Shown here: positions 24,635 through 33,375 of the stretch, piece by piece
Numbering within the stretch: the first letter of the stretch is position 1
How the letters are laid out: each line of letters opens with the position of its first letter
Origin: Ktedonobacteria bacterium
GTDB taxonomy: Bacteria; Chloroflexota; Ktedonobacteria; Ktedonobacterales; JACDGC01
Length of the DNA: 64,000 bases
Direction: 5' to 3'
NCBI GenBank assembly: GCA_027459785.1
Contig: DAIDGU010000047.1
Coordinates: forward strand, 1 to 64,000
Notes under the pieces: model-generated
What the model was told of the DNA's origin: nothing
Databases searched by the model: none
Seen by the model: the letters and a program-made list of their open reading frames with translations, nothing else
Translations under genes and position numbers: made by a program

Positions 24635-27307
24635 ATGCACCTGTCTGCCCCTGGCTTCCCCCGACGTTTGCACCCCCTATTGTCATGCTGCCTGGCCGTT
24701 GTGCTGGCTGGCACGGCGGCGCTGCTGGCGCTGCCCACGCCCCGTGCGCAGGCGGCGGCGTTGCGCCCGGCCACGACCAGCGGCGTGCCGCCCGGCTTCG
24801 CCAAGACGCTGCTGGCGAGCGGCCTGAAGAATCCGGTTGTGTTCGCATTCGCGCCCAACGGCGACATCTATCTCGGCGAAAAGGGCGGCGCGATCCTGAT
24901 TTACCGCAACGGCACGGTTCTGCCCACGCCGGTTGTCACGCTGAATACCGACAGCGGCGGCGAAAAGGGCTTGCTGGGCCTGGCGCTGGACCCTAGCTTC
25001 GCCACCAACGGGTACATGTATGTGTCGTATACCACCCTGGACGAACACGCGCAGTTGTCGCGGCTCACGGTCGTCAACGGCGTCGCCAGCCTGGCGAGCG
25101 AGCGCGTCTATCTGAAGGGCAACCAACTGCAAAACGGCCATCACAGCGCCAACGACCTGCATGTCGGCCCGGACGGCAAGCTCTGGTGGTCGGTCGGCGA
25201 CAACGTGCCGGCGATAACCAACGCCCAGACGCTCACTAACATCTATGGCAAAATCCTGCGCTTCAATCTGGACGGCACCATCCCCAGCGATAACCCCTTC
25301 AAGCAGATCCCCGGCGCGGTGCCAGCGATCTATGCCTATGGCCTGCGCAATCCGTTCCGCTTCACCTTCTTGCCCAACGGCCAGGCGATGACGGAAGACA
25401 CCGGATCGAGCTATTGGGAAGAGATGGATACGATCCAGCGCGGCGGCAACTTCGGCTGGGACTTCGTGGAGGGCCAATGCGGCAGTTGTGGCTACATCAA
25501 CCCGGTCTATGCCTATGGCCACCTGCCGACGGACGGCGCGGAATCGGCCATCGCCGCGTACTCCGGCACCGTCTTCCCGCAGCAATACGATCATGTCGTC
25601 TTCTTCGGTGACTACAACCGGCAGGATATCGAGGCCGTCAGTTTCGATCCCAGCTACCATGTTGAGACGGCGGATACGGTGTTCGACAGCAGCGCGGGGA
25701 CTATCGCCGATCTGCAAGAGGGGCCGGACGGCGATCTCTATTACGTCAGCATCTTTGAGGGGACGTTCACCAAGATCGCGCCCGTCGGCCCCTTCGCGCC
25801 CACGGCGGCGGCTTCGGCCAGCCCGAACGCCGGCCTGGCACCGTTGACGGTCCATTGCGCCGCCACGGGATCGAGCGATCCCTATGGCAAACCGCTGACT
25901 TATAGCTGGGACTTCGGCGACGGCTCCCCGGTGGCGACGACGGCGAATCCCGCGCACACCTACACGGCGAACGGCACGTATACCGCGACGCTGACGGTGA
26001 GCAACGGCAGCCAGACCGGCACGGCCACCACGCAGATCGTCGTGGGCCAGCAGCCACCTAACGCGACGATCACAGCGCCGATGCTTGGCACCACCTATAC
26101 CGGCGGAGCCACGATCACCTTCAGCGGCACGGCCAGTGATCCCGTGGATGGCATGCTGCCGGCCAGCGCCTATACCTGGCAGGTGGACTTCTTCAGCCAC
26201 GATGTCCTCCAACCGTTCTATACCTATGAGGTCGCGCAGCCGTTCGCCGGCCCCATCACCGGCGTCACCAGCGGTAGCTTCACGATCCCGAACGATCTGT
26301 CGCAGGTGCCTGGCTCGTACTATCGGATCACGCTGACGGTCAAAGATTCGCTGGGGCTGACGAAGGTGGTGACGCGCTACATTCACCCGCAACTGACGAC
26401 CTGGACGGCCAACGCGAACATCCCCGGCGCGGCCTTCGTGGTGGATGGCACCTGGCACACGGGACCGTACACCACGCAGGATGTCGTGGGTGTGCGGCAT
26501 GTGCTGGCCGGCGTGCCGGCGCAGGGCATCGGTGGCCAGCGTTATCGCTTGCTGGGCTGGGCCGATGGCAGCGCGCTGACGGACACGATCACCACCAGCG
26601 CCAGCGGCGGCACCTACACAGCGATGTATGAACCCGCCAGCGGCATCCTGCCCGCGCCCTGGCAGAGCGTGGATGTCGGTAGCCCGCTGATGGCCGGCAC
26701 GGCGGATTATGCCGCCGGCAGCCAGAGCTTTTACGTGGATGGGGCCGGCGTGGACGTGTATGGCGCGAACGAGCAGTTCCATTACGTCTATCAAACGCTG
26801 AACGGCGCCGGCACGATCATCGCGCGCGTGCGCTACCAGACGGAATCCAGCCCGTGGGCGAAGGCGGGTCTGATGATCGCGCAGTCTACGGTGGCGGGAA
26901 CGGCCTTCGTGGATGCCCTGGTGACGCCGAACGTCAGCCCGAACACGCCGAACACCAATGGCGTCGCCTGCACCCCCGATGGCTGCGCCGCCCCGTTACC
27001 CCCCGTCACGCCGGCGGTCGGCTATGGCGTGCGCATGCAGTATACCGGTCCTGGTGAAAAGTCCGTCACGTCGCCAACGGCCCTCGCCGGTTTCCAATCG
27101 CCTAACGAGTGGCTGAAGTTGACGCGCACCGGCACCACCTGCACGTCCTGGTACTCGACGGACGGCAGCACGTGGACGCTGATCGGCACGACGAGCCTGG
27201 CGCTGAACGCGCCAGCGACCATCGGCCTCTTCGTGACGGCGCACAACATCGGGCAATATAGCACGGCAGCCTTCGATCACGTGCAGGTGATCACGCCGGC
27301 TCCGTAG
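24635..27307 (+). CDS. Secreted PQQ-type sugar dehydrogenase with PKD domain
   Basis: 890-residue exported protein. An N-terminal signal peptide (hydrophobic LSCCLAVVLAGTAALLAL, cleavage near AQA-A at about residue 41) is followed by a six-bladed beta-propeller of the glucose/sorbosone dehydrogenase family (to about 390): GEKGLLGLALDPSF, QNGHHSANDLHVGPDGKLW, YAYGLRNPFRF. A PKD domain (YSWDFGDGSPV, 395-470), an Ig-like region and a C-terminal concanavalin-type beta-sandwich (about 685-890) follow. The propeller family oxidises sugars with PQQ or acts as a binding protein; no PQQ genes are near. GAGGG lies upstream of the ATG. Confidence 0.82.
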   Translation: MHLSAPGFPRRLHPLLSCCLAVVLAGTAALLALPTPRAQAAALRPATTSGVPPGFAKTLLASGLKNPVVFAFAPNGDIYLGEKGGAILIYRNGTVLPTPVVTLNTDSGGEKGLLGLALDPSFATNGYMYVSYTTLDEHAQLSRLTVVNGVASLASERVYLKGNQLQNGHHSANDLHVGPDGKLWWSVGDNVPAITNAQTLTNIYGKILRFNLDGTIPSDNPFKQIPGAVPAIYAYGLRNPFRFTFLPNGQAMTEDTGSSYWEEMDTIQRGGNFGWDFVEGQCGSCGYINPVYAYGHLPTDGAESAIAAYSGTVFPQQYDHVVFFGDYNRQDIEAVSFDPSYHVETADTVFDSSAGTIADLQEGPDGDLYYVSIFEGTFTKIAPVGPFAPTAAASASPNAGLAPLTVHCAATGSSDPYGKPLTYSWDFGDGSPVATTANPAHTYTANGTYTATLTVSNGSQTGTATTQIVVGQQPPNATITAPMLGTTYTGGATITFSGTASDPVDGMLPASAYTWQVDFFSHDVLQPFYTYEVAQPFAGPITGVTSGSFTIPNDLSQVPGSYYRITLTVKDSLGLTKVVTRYIHPQLTTWTANANIPGAAFVVDGTWHTGPYTTQDVVGVRHVLAGVPAQGIGGQRYRLLGWADGSALTDTITTSASGGTYTAMYEPASGILPAPWQSVDVGSPLMAGTADYAAGSQSFYVDGAGVDVYGANEQFHYVYQTLNGAGTIIARVRYQTESSPWAKAGLMIAQSTVAGTAFVDALVTPNVSPNTPNTNGVACTPDGCAAPLPPVTPAVGYGVRMQYTGPGEKSVTSPTALAGFQSPNEWLKLTRTGTTCTSWYSTDGSTWTLIGTTSLALNAPATIGLFVTAHNIGQYSTAAFDHVQVITPAP

Positions 27308-27420
27308 CCGCGCAGGCGGTGGTTGCAGACGCCGCCCGCCATTTTTCCACAACCATCTCCCCCCTCCCTTCATATTCTCGCGCATGCTGTCGATAGCAGA
27401 GAAGAAAGGAGGGTTTCCCC

Positions 27421-27912
27421 ATGACCCAAGCAGCCACTGTCACGCAAACCGCGCTCGACGACGAACAGGTCGTCGTTTTTGATGTCGCCAACGAAGCCTA
27501 CGCCGTCAATATCGCCCGCGTACACGAGATCATCCGCTTGCAACAGATCACCGTGATTCCCGGCGCGCCCGCGTGTGTGGAAGGCGTGATCAATCTGCGC
27601 GGCAAAGTCATCCCCGTGCTGGATCTGCGCAAGCGTTTCAGCTTGCACGCGACGGAGCATACGCGTGCCAGCCGCATCGTCGTGGTGGAGATCAGCGGCC
27701 AGACGCTCGGCCTGGTCGTGGACGGCGTCTCGGAGGTGCTGCGCATCGCGCCGGACCGCATCGAACCGCCCTCGCCGCTGGTGACGGGCATCGACAGCCG
27801 CTATCTGCGCGGCATCGCCAAGCTGGACGACCAACTGATCGTGCTGCTGGACCTGGACCAGGTGCTATCGCCGGTGGAACAGCAGCAACTCGAAGCCAGC
27901 GATCTGCGGTGA
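27421..27912 (+). CDS. cheW: Chemotaxis coupling protein CheW
   Basis: 163-residue scaffold that links receptors to the kinase CheA. Features include VVVFDVANEAYAVNIARVHEI, the VIPGAPACVEGVINLRGKV receptor/CheA contact segment and LVVDGVSEVLRI. AAGGAGG lies about 8 bases before the ATG. It is the first gene of the che operon; cheA starts 17 bases after its stop. Confidence 0.95.
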   Translation: MTQAATVTQTALDDEQVVVFDVANEAYAVNIARVHEIIRLQQITVIPGAPACVEGVINLRGKVIPVLDLRKRFSLHATEHTRASRIVVVEISGQTLGLVVDGVSEVLRIAPDRIEPPSPLVTGIDSRYLRGIAKLDDQLIVLLDLDQVLSPVEQQQLEASDLR

Positions 27913-27928
27913 AGGAAGTGGCACACCC

Positions 27929-30436
27929 ATGAGTGGACAACCCTTGACCTTCGATGCCACGCCCGACGAGATGGTCGTCTTTCTCAGCGAGGCGGAAGAG
28001 CAGATGGAACTGCTCAGCCAGGATCTGTTGCGCCTGGAACACGAGGGCGATACCAACAGCGAGCTGTTGCAAGAGATCTTTCGCGCCGCGCACACGTTGA
28101 AAGGCTCATCGGGCGCGATTGGGCATCAGCGCATGGCGCACCTGACGCACGCGGTCGAATCCGTGCTGGATCAGGTGCGGCATCACACGCTGCCCGTGAC
28201 GACGCCGATGATCGATCTGCTGTTGCAAGGCGTCGATGCCCTGCGCGTGTTGCTGGAGGAAGTGACGACGCTGGTGGAAAGCGCCATCGCCATCGACGAT
28301 CTCTGCACCGGCCTGAACGCGCTGACAACCCCACCCCCGGTCGTGGCCCAGCCCGTGCCAGGAAAGCGCGATGAATCGCGCCCCTACATAGCACAGCCGC
28401 CAGGCGCGGTTGCAACCGCCGCCCCTTCCGCCGCCCTCTGGCGCGTCGAAGCCCAGATCGCGCCGGAATGCCTGCTGCCCGCTGTGCGGGCGCTGCAAGT
28501 GCTGCTGGCCCTCAGCGGTTTGGGAACGGTGACGCGCAGCGAGCCGACCAGCGAGATGATCGAGGCCGGCCAGGTCGCGGCGGGTGCGAACGTGACGCTA
28601 TGGCTCGCGCCGCACAGTGCGGACGACGTGGCCGCGCAGATCGCGCCTACCCTTGCGAGCGTGCTGGAAGTGACCGTGCAGGCCATCACGCCAGAAGGTC
28701 ATACTGTTGCCGCCACGCCCCCAGTCGTGCCAGGTGATCAGACCGCTTCCTTATGGCAGATCGCCATCACCTTCAATGCGCGTTGCCAGCTACCCGCCGC
28801 GCGGGCGCTGCAAGTGGTGCTGACCTGCGCCACTCTCGGCACGGTGGCAGCGAGCCAGCCGACGCTGGAGGAGATCGAGGCCGGCCAGGTGCCGGTCGAT
28901 CAGCCGCTCCTGGTGACGGTGAGCGCGCCCGGACCTTTGGACGCCATCACGGCAGCCGCCCACGCCGCCATTGAGCGCATCCCAGAGGTGCAGGTGGCGT
29001 ATGTCACGCCCGTGGGCGTAGGGGCGCAACTCATTGCGCCCGCGTCTTCTGCCACGCCCATGCCTAGCGCCAGCCCTACACCATCTCCCGTCTCAACTCC
29101 CCTCTCCATCAAAGATGGGGAGGGGGCGGGGGTGGGGCCAACGCCCGCCAGCCATGCCCCGCGCATGGTGCGCATCGACGTGGAACGGTTGGACGCGCTG
29201 ATGAATCTGGTCGGCGAGTTGGTCATCGATCGCACACGCCTGGCGCGCATCTCCGGCAAGCTGGGGCAGATGGCGCATGATCCCGTGCTGGCGGAGGAGT
29301 TGACCGAGACCTGCCGCCACCTGGCGCGCATCAGCGACGATCTGCAAGATGAAGTGATGCGCTCACGCATGCTGCCCATCGAATCGGTCTTCAGCAAGTT
29401 CCCGCGCCTGGTACGCGACCTGGCCCAGAAAGTCGGCAAGCCCATCGACTTCATCGTCGAAGGCAAAGACACCGAACTGGACCGCAGCGTAGCCGAGCAG
29501 ATCGGCGATCCGATCATCCACCTGTTGCGCAACTCCATCGACCACGGCGTGGAATCGGCGGAGCGGCGCGCGGCGGTGGGCAAAGCGCCCGCCGGGCAGG
29601 TGCGCCTGGCGGCCCGCCACGAAGAGAACCAGATCGTCATCGACGTGGAAGACGACGGCCACGGCATCGACATCGAGGTCATCAAGCAGAAAGCCGTCAG
29701 CAAGGGCATCCTGAGCGCGGAGGCGGCGGCCCGCCTGAGCGACCGCGAGGCGGTCGATCTGATCTTCGCTTCCGGTTTTTCCACGGCGGAACAGATCAGC
29801 GACATCTCCGGTCGGGGCGTGGGGATGGACATCGTGCGCACCAATGTCGAACGGCTGAACGGTTCGATCACGGTGGAAACCGAGGTCGGCCAGGGGACGC
29901 GCTTCACCGTGCGACTGCCCCTGACGCTGGCGATCATCCGCGCGCTGCTGGTCGAAGTCGCCGGCCAGACCTATGCCATCCCGCTGACCTCCGTCGTGGA
30001 GGCGCTACGCATCGAACGCGAGGCGCTGCGGTCCATCAACGGGCGGGCGGCCATCGCCTTGCGCGGCCAGGTGTTGCCGCTGCTGCACCTGCGCGATGTT
30101 TTTGCCGAACTTACATCAACAGGGCGACCGGCGGCAGGGACCGGACGACCACAAGGATCGCCGACCGGCGACACGGCGGAGCGGGCGGCACGCCAGTTCG
30201 TTGTGGCCGTGCGCTGGGGCGAGCGGCGTGGTGGGTTGATCGTCGATGCGCTCGTCGGCGAACAAGAGATCGTCATCAAGCCGCTGGGCAACTTGTTCCG
30301 GTCGGCGCAGGGCGTGTCGGGCGGCGCGGTACTCGGCGACGGCCAGGTCGCGCCGATCCTGGATATCGCCACGCTCATCAAACACATCATCGCCACCGAT
30401 CGCGGCACGGCGGTGTCTCAGGGGGCCGTCGCATGA
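27929..30436 (+). CDS. cheA: Chemotaxis histidine kinase CheA with duplicated P2-like domain
   Basis: 835-residue kinase. P1/Hpt domain with phospho-His at about residue 55 (AAHTLKGSSG). Two tandem related domains at about 168-255 and 270-360 share LPAxRALQVxL and IEAGQV and look like P2 response-regulator docking domains. After a linker come P3 (MVRIDVERLDALMNLVGEL), the P4 ATPase (NSIDHG N-box, DDGHGI G1, GRGVGMD G2) and the CheW-like P5. Two segments (about residues 390-404 and 731-748) are translated dispersed repeats. It overlaps cheC by four bases. It donates phosphate to CheY and CheB encoded downstream. Confidence 0.95.
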   Translation: MSGQPLTFDATPDEMVVFLSEAEEQMELLSQDLLRLEHEGDTNSELLQEIFRAAHTLKGSSGAIGHQRMAHLTHAVESVLDQVRHHTLPVTTPMIDLLLQGVDALRVLLEEVTTLVESAIAIDDLCTGLNALTTPPPVVAQPVPGKRDESRPYIAQPPGAVATAAPSAALWRVEAQIAPECLLPAVRALQVLLALSGLGTVTRSEPTSEMIEAGQVAAGANVTLWLAPHSADDVAAQIAPTLASVLEVTVQAITPEGHTVAATPPVVPGDQTASLWQIAITFNARCQLPAARALQVVLTCATLGTVAASQPTLEEIEAGQVPVDQPLLVTVSAPGPLDAITAAAHAAIERIPEVQVAYVTPVGVGAQLIAPASSATPMPSASPTPSPVSTPLSIKDGEGAGVGPTPASHAPRMVRIDVERLDALMNLVGELVIDRTRLARISGKLGQMAHDPVLAEELTETCRHLARISDDLQDEVMRSRMLPIESVFSKFPRLVRDLAQKVGKPIDFIVEGKDTELDRSVAEQIGDPIIHLLRNSIDHGVESAERRAAVGKAPAGQVRLAARHEENQIVIDVEDDGHGIDIEVIKQKAVSKGILSAEAAARLSDREAVDLIFASGFSTAEQISDISGRGVGMDIVRTNVERLNGSITVETEVGQGTRFTVRLPLTLAIIRALLVEVAGQTYAIPLTSVVEALRIEREALRSINGRAAIALRGQVLPLLHLRDVFAELTSTGRPAAGTGRPQGSPTGDTAERAARQFVVAVRWGERRGGLIVDALVGEQEIVIKPLGNLFRSAQGVSGGAVLGDGQVAPILDIATLIKHIIATDRGTAVSQGAVA
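29096..29139. repeat. CTCCATC/GATGGGGAG repeat inside cheA
   Basis: CTCCCCTCTCCATC, AAAGATGGGGAGGGGG and GGGGGTGGGGC match the intergenic copies at 15.5 and 24.3 kb. It is read in frame as PLSIKDGEGAGVGP in the linker between the second P2-like domain and the P3 helices, where extra residues are tolerated. Confidence 0.75.
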
Positions 30437-31107
30437 ACATGGGACCGGTCTTGACGATGCGCCGCGCGCGGCAACTCGAAGTCGTGCATCGCGCCGTGAT
30501 GCTGGGGTTGCAGACGGCAGCGGCCCAGCTTTCCGCTTTCGCCGGCCAGGCGATCACCATCGAAGCGCCGCGTCTGGGGCTATGCGCCGTCGAGGATCTG
30601 GTGGCGTGCGCGCTGGGGTCAGCCTTCGATGCCGCGCCGGCCTCCGATGCGGAAGTGGTGATGACGGGCATCTATCTGAGCATGGGGGGCGATGTGGCCG
30701 GCCATGTCGTGCTGCTGCTCGCGCCCCCGGACGCGCGGGCGCTGGTCGCGCCGCTCATCGCCGATCTCGATCCCCCCGCCGACCAGCGTGAAGAGCTGAT
30801 CCATTCGGCGTTGGGCGAGGTCGGCAACATCACGGCCTCTGGCTTGCTGAACGCCCTGGCCGACGCAGCGCACCTGCGCATCGGCCCATCGTGTCCGGCG
30901 GTCGTCACCGACATGGCCGGCGCGATCCTTGAGCTACCCCTCCTGGATATCGCGCAGGTCGCCGAAGAAGCATTGTATATCGAGACGACCATCACGCTGG
31001 CCGCCGTCGCCGCCACCGGCGTGCTGGCGCTCATCCCCCACCCGGCAGGGCTGGATGCCCTCATTCGCGGCCTGACGGCGGCGGAAGCACGAGGAGGCCG
31101 GCGATGA
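30433..31107 (+). CDS. cheC: CheC-family CheY-P phosphatase
   Basis: 224-residue member of the CheC/CheX/FliY group, which hydrolyses CheY-phosphate. The second active-site helix is complete: SALGEVGNITASGLLNAL has the Glu and Asn of ExxN and is followed by a Pro (GPSCP). The equivalent N-terminal helix (HRAVMLGLQTAAAQLS) has lost both residues, so one site per protein is expected. CheC commonly pairs with CheD, whose gene follows with a four-base overlap. The start ATG overlaps the cheA stop (ATGA). Confidence 0.85.
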   Translation: MNMGPVLTMRRARQLEVVHRAVMLGLQTAAAQLSAFAGQAITIEAPRLGLCAVEDLVACALGSAFDAAPASDAEVVMTGIYLSMGGDVAGHVVLLLAPPDARALVAPLIADLDPPADQREELIHSALGEVGNITASGLLNALADAAHLRIGPSCPAVVTDMAGAILELPLLDIAQVAEEALYIETTITLAAVAATGVLALIPHPAGLDALIRGLTAAEARGGRR

Positions 31108-31625
31108 GCGTCAGCACTGTGCTTGCTCCTAAGCAGGCGGAGACACAACTGGCGGTGGGCATCGGCCAATGCATCGTCGCGCGCGATCCCGCCGTCGCTT
31201 TGGTGGCCTACGGTCTGGGATCATGTGTCGCCCTGGCGGCCTGGGATGCCGGCGCGCGCGTCGCGGGCGTCATCCACATTCTGCTGCCGGAGCCGGCGGC
31301 GGGGGCGGTGCATGGGAATCCCGCGCGGTTCGCCACGACAGGCGTGCCATATTTCCTGCAAACACTGGCAGAGGCCGGCGCGCAACCGGCGCGGCTGCGG
31401 CTGGTGGCCGCCGGCGGCGCACAGATGCTGAGCATGCTGGCACATGGCCCGCTCACCGGCATCGGGGTGCGCAACCTCGCCGTCATCAAGGAATGCTTGC
31501 AAGCCGCGGGCATCCCCCTCGTGGCGGCGGACTGCGGCGGTCAGGTCGGGCGCACGCTCACCCTCAGCGTCGCCACCGGCCATGTGCATGTGCGCGCCTC
31601 CACCGGCGCGACTCAGCAATTGTGA
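31104..31625 (+). CDS. cheD: Chemoreceptor glutamine deamidase CheD
   Basis: 173-residue deamidase that converts receptor glutamines to methyl-accepting glutamates and binds CheC. Catalytic residues are present: Cys in YGLGSCVALAAWD, His in GVIHILLPE, and Thr in the following segment (ARFATTGVPYFL). The C-terminal GGQVGRTLTLSVATG is standard. ATGA overlap with cheC implies translational coupling. No receptor gene lies in the window, so targets are encoded elsewhere. Confidence 0.93.
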   Translation: MSVSTVLAPKQAETQLAVGIGQCIVARDPAVALVAYGLGSCVALAAWDAGARVAGVIHILLPEPAAGAVHGNPARFATTGVPYFLQTLAEAGAQPARLRLVAAGGAQMLSMLAHGPLTGIGVRNLAVIKECLQAAGIPLVAADCGGQVGRTLTLSVATGHVHVRASTGATQQL

Positions 31626-31646
31626 TAGTGAGATGGAGAAGTAGCG

Positions 31647-32003
31647 ATGGCGAAGGTATTACTGGTTGACGATGCCGCCTTCATGCGCATGCGCTGTGCG
31701 AAAGTGCTGACTAAGCTTGGCCACACCGTCGTGGAGGCCGAAAACGGCGCGCAGGCGGTCGATATGTTCGAGCGCGAAAAGCCCGAACTGACCCTGCTGG
31801 ACATCACCATGCCCGAAATGGACGGCATCGAGGCGCTCAAGGCGATCAAGACGCGCGATCCCGCCGCGAAAATAGCGATGGTGTCGGCGATGGGCCAGCA
31901 GTCGATGGTGCTGGATGCCATCAAGGCCGGCGCGGCGGATTTCGTGCTGAAGCCCTTCGATGAAGAGCGCCTCGTCGCCGCCGTCAGCAAGCTGCTGGCC
32001 TAG
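31647..32003 (+). CDS. cheY: Single-domain response regulator CheY
   Basis: 118-residue receiver domain. Acid pocket D8-D9, phospho-acceptor D52 (LLDITMPEMDG), S80 and K102 (LKPF) are all in place. GGAGAAG precedes the ATG. It lies between cheD and cheB in the same operon, so it is probably the output regulator phosphorylated by CheA and dephosphorylated by CheC. Whether it acts on a flagellar motor or on type IV pili cannot be seen here. Confidence 0.93.
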   Translation: MAKVLLVDDAAFMRMRCAKVLTKLGHTVVEAENGAQAVDMFEREKPELTLLDITMPEMDGIEALKAIKTRDPAAKIAMVSAMGQQSMVLDAIKAGAADFVLKPFDEERLVAAVSKLLA

Positions 32004-32029
32004 CTGGCTATGCACCTAGCGCCGCTGAG

Positions 32030-32204
32030 CGAGGACGGGAACACGCAAGCCACAAACAAGCAAGACGGGAACACGAAAAGGAAGAAAAGCCACGAAAAAA
32101 GAAGCCACGAAAAAAGGACGACACGCGGGATGACACACCAACATCACGTCCCATCTCTTTCCGTCCTTTTCGTGTTTTTCGTGTATCTTTCGTGGCCTTC
32201 GTGT
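32030..32204. repeat. CACGAA/TTCGTG large inverted repeat, copy B
   Basis: Left arm 32030-32121 (GAGGACGGGAACACG, AAGCCACGAAAAAA repeated), right arm 32148-32204 (CCGTCCTTTTCGTG, TTTTTCGTGTATC, TTTCGTGGCCTTCGTG). It interrupts the che operon between cheY and cheB. An RNA hairpin here could attenuate or stabilise the transcript; this is inference. Confidence 0.75.
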
Positions 32205-32249
32205 TCGATCCCATCGCTGATCGGCGCGTCGGAAAGGAAGGGCTGAATT

Positions 32250-33374
32250 ATGACGCAACGCCCGGAACAGGAACATCCCGCAGTGCTGCGCCCATTGCGG
32301 GCGGGGACGCCGGTGCGCGTGCTCATCGTGGATGACAGCACGTTCATGCGCCACGTCATCACCCGCGAGCTGACGGCGGACCCGCGCATCACCATCGTCG
32401 GCGCGGCGCGCAACGGCGTGGAAGCGATCGCGCTGGCCCGCGAAGCGCAGCCCGACGTGATCACGCTGGATATCGAGATGCCGCAGCTCGACGGCCTGGG
32501 CGCGCTGCCGCGCCTGCTGGAAGTCTGCCAGGCGCGCGTGATCATGCTCAGCAGCAACGAGGGCATCGGGCGCACGAATACGATGCGCGCCCTGGAACTT
32601 GGCGCGGTGGACTTCATCCTCAAGCCCAATGGGGCGGTCACCGCGAATCTCAGCAGCATCCGCGAAACCTTACTGCGCGCTGTCCATCGCGCGGCGGGCG
32701 CGCGGGTCCATCGGCCTGCGCCGTTGGCCGCGCCCCAGGCGACGGCGCGCAAAGCGCCGGTCCCCACGAATCGCCCGCCCGCCCGGCGACTGGTGATCAT
32801 CGGCTGCTCCACGGGGGGACCGCAGGCGTTGGCGACGGTCATCCCGCGCTTGCCGGCGGAACTAGATGCCGGCGTGGTCGTGGTGCAGCATATGCCACCC
32901 GGCTTCACTGCGTCGCTGGCGGCGCGGCTGAACGACCTATCTGCTGTGCCGGTACGCGAGGCGGCGGCGGGCGAGATCATCGGCACCGGCGAGGTGCTGA
33001 TCGCTCCCGGCGACCACCATCTGCGCTTCACCAGCGCGGGCGGCGCGTGGCAGATCAAGCTGGATAGCGGTCCGCGCGTGCATGGCGTGCGCCCTGCCGT
33101 GGACGTGACGCTTACCTCGGCGGCGGAGGTCGCCGAAGGGCGCGTGGCCTGCGCCATCCTCACCGGCATGGGCCGCGACGGCACCGCCGGCGCTGCCGCC
33201 ATCCGCGCGGCGGGCGGCTGGGTGTTGGCGCAGAGCGAGGCCACCTGCGTCATCTACGGCATGCCGCGCTGTGTGATCGAAGCGGGCCTGGCGACGGAGG
33301 TCGTGCCGCTGGACGACATGGCGCGCGGCATCGTCGCACATCTCTCTGGCATCAGCCGAAAGCGAGTCTCTTGA
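32250..33374 (+). CDS. cheB: Chemotaxis methylesterase/response regulator CheB
   Basis: 374-residue protein: receiver domain (D28-D29, phospho-Asp D74, LKP Lys) joined by an Ala/Pro-rich linker to the methylesterase domain from about residue 180. The Ser-His-Asp triad is visible as GCSTGGPQAL, QHMPPGFT and GMGRDGT. It demethylates or deamidates receptors when phosphorylated by CheA. AAGGAAGG lies before the ATG. cheR begins one base after its stop. Confidence 0.95.
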   Translation: MTQRPEQEHPAVLRPLRAGTPVRVLIVDDSTFMRHVITRELTADPRITIVGAARNGVEAIALAREAQPDVITLDIEMPQLDGLGALPRLLEVCQARVIMLSSNEGIGRTNTMRALELGAVDFILKPNGAVTANLSSIRETLLRAVHRAAGARVHRPAPLAAPQATARKAPVPTNRPPARRLVIIGCSTGGPQALATVIPRLPAELDAGVVVVQHMPPGFTASLAARLNDLSAVPVREAAAGEIIGTGEVLIAPGDHHLRFTSAGGAWQIKLDSGPRVHGVRPAVDVTLTSAAEVAEGRVACAILTGMGRDGTAGAAAIRAAGGWVLAQSEATCVIYGMPRCVIEAGLATEVVPLDDMARGIVAHLSGISRKRVS

Positions 33375-33375
33375 C

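Noticed and set aside
24683-26794. 703-codon open frame on the minus strand
   Set aside because: Antisense of the sugar-dehydrogenase gene, which has a signal peptide, propeller motifs and a PKD domain.
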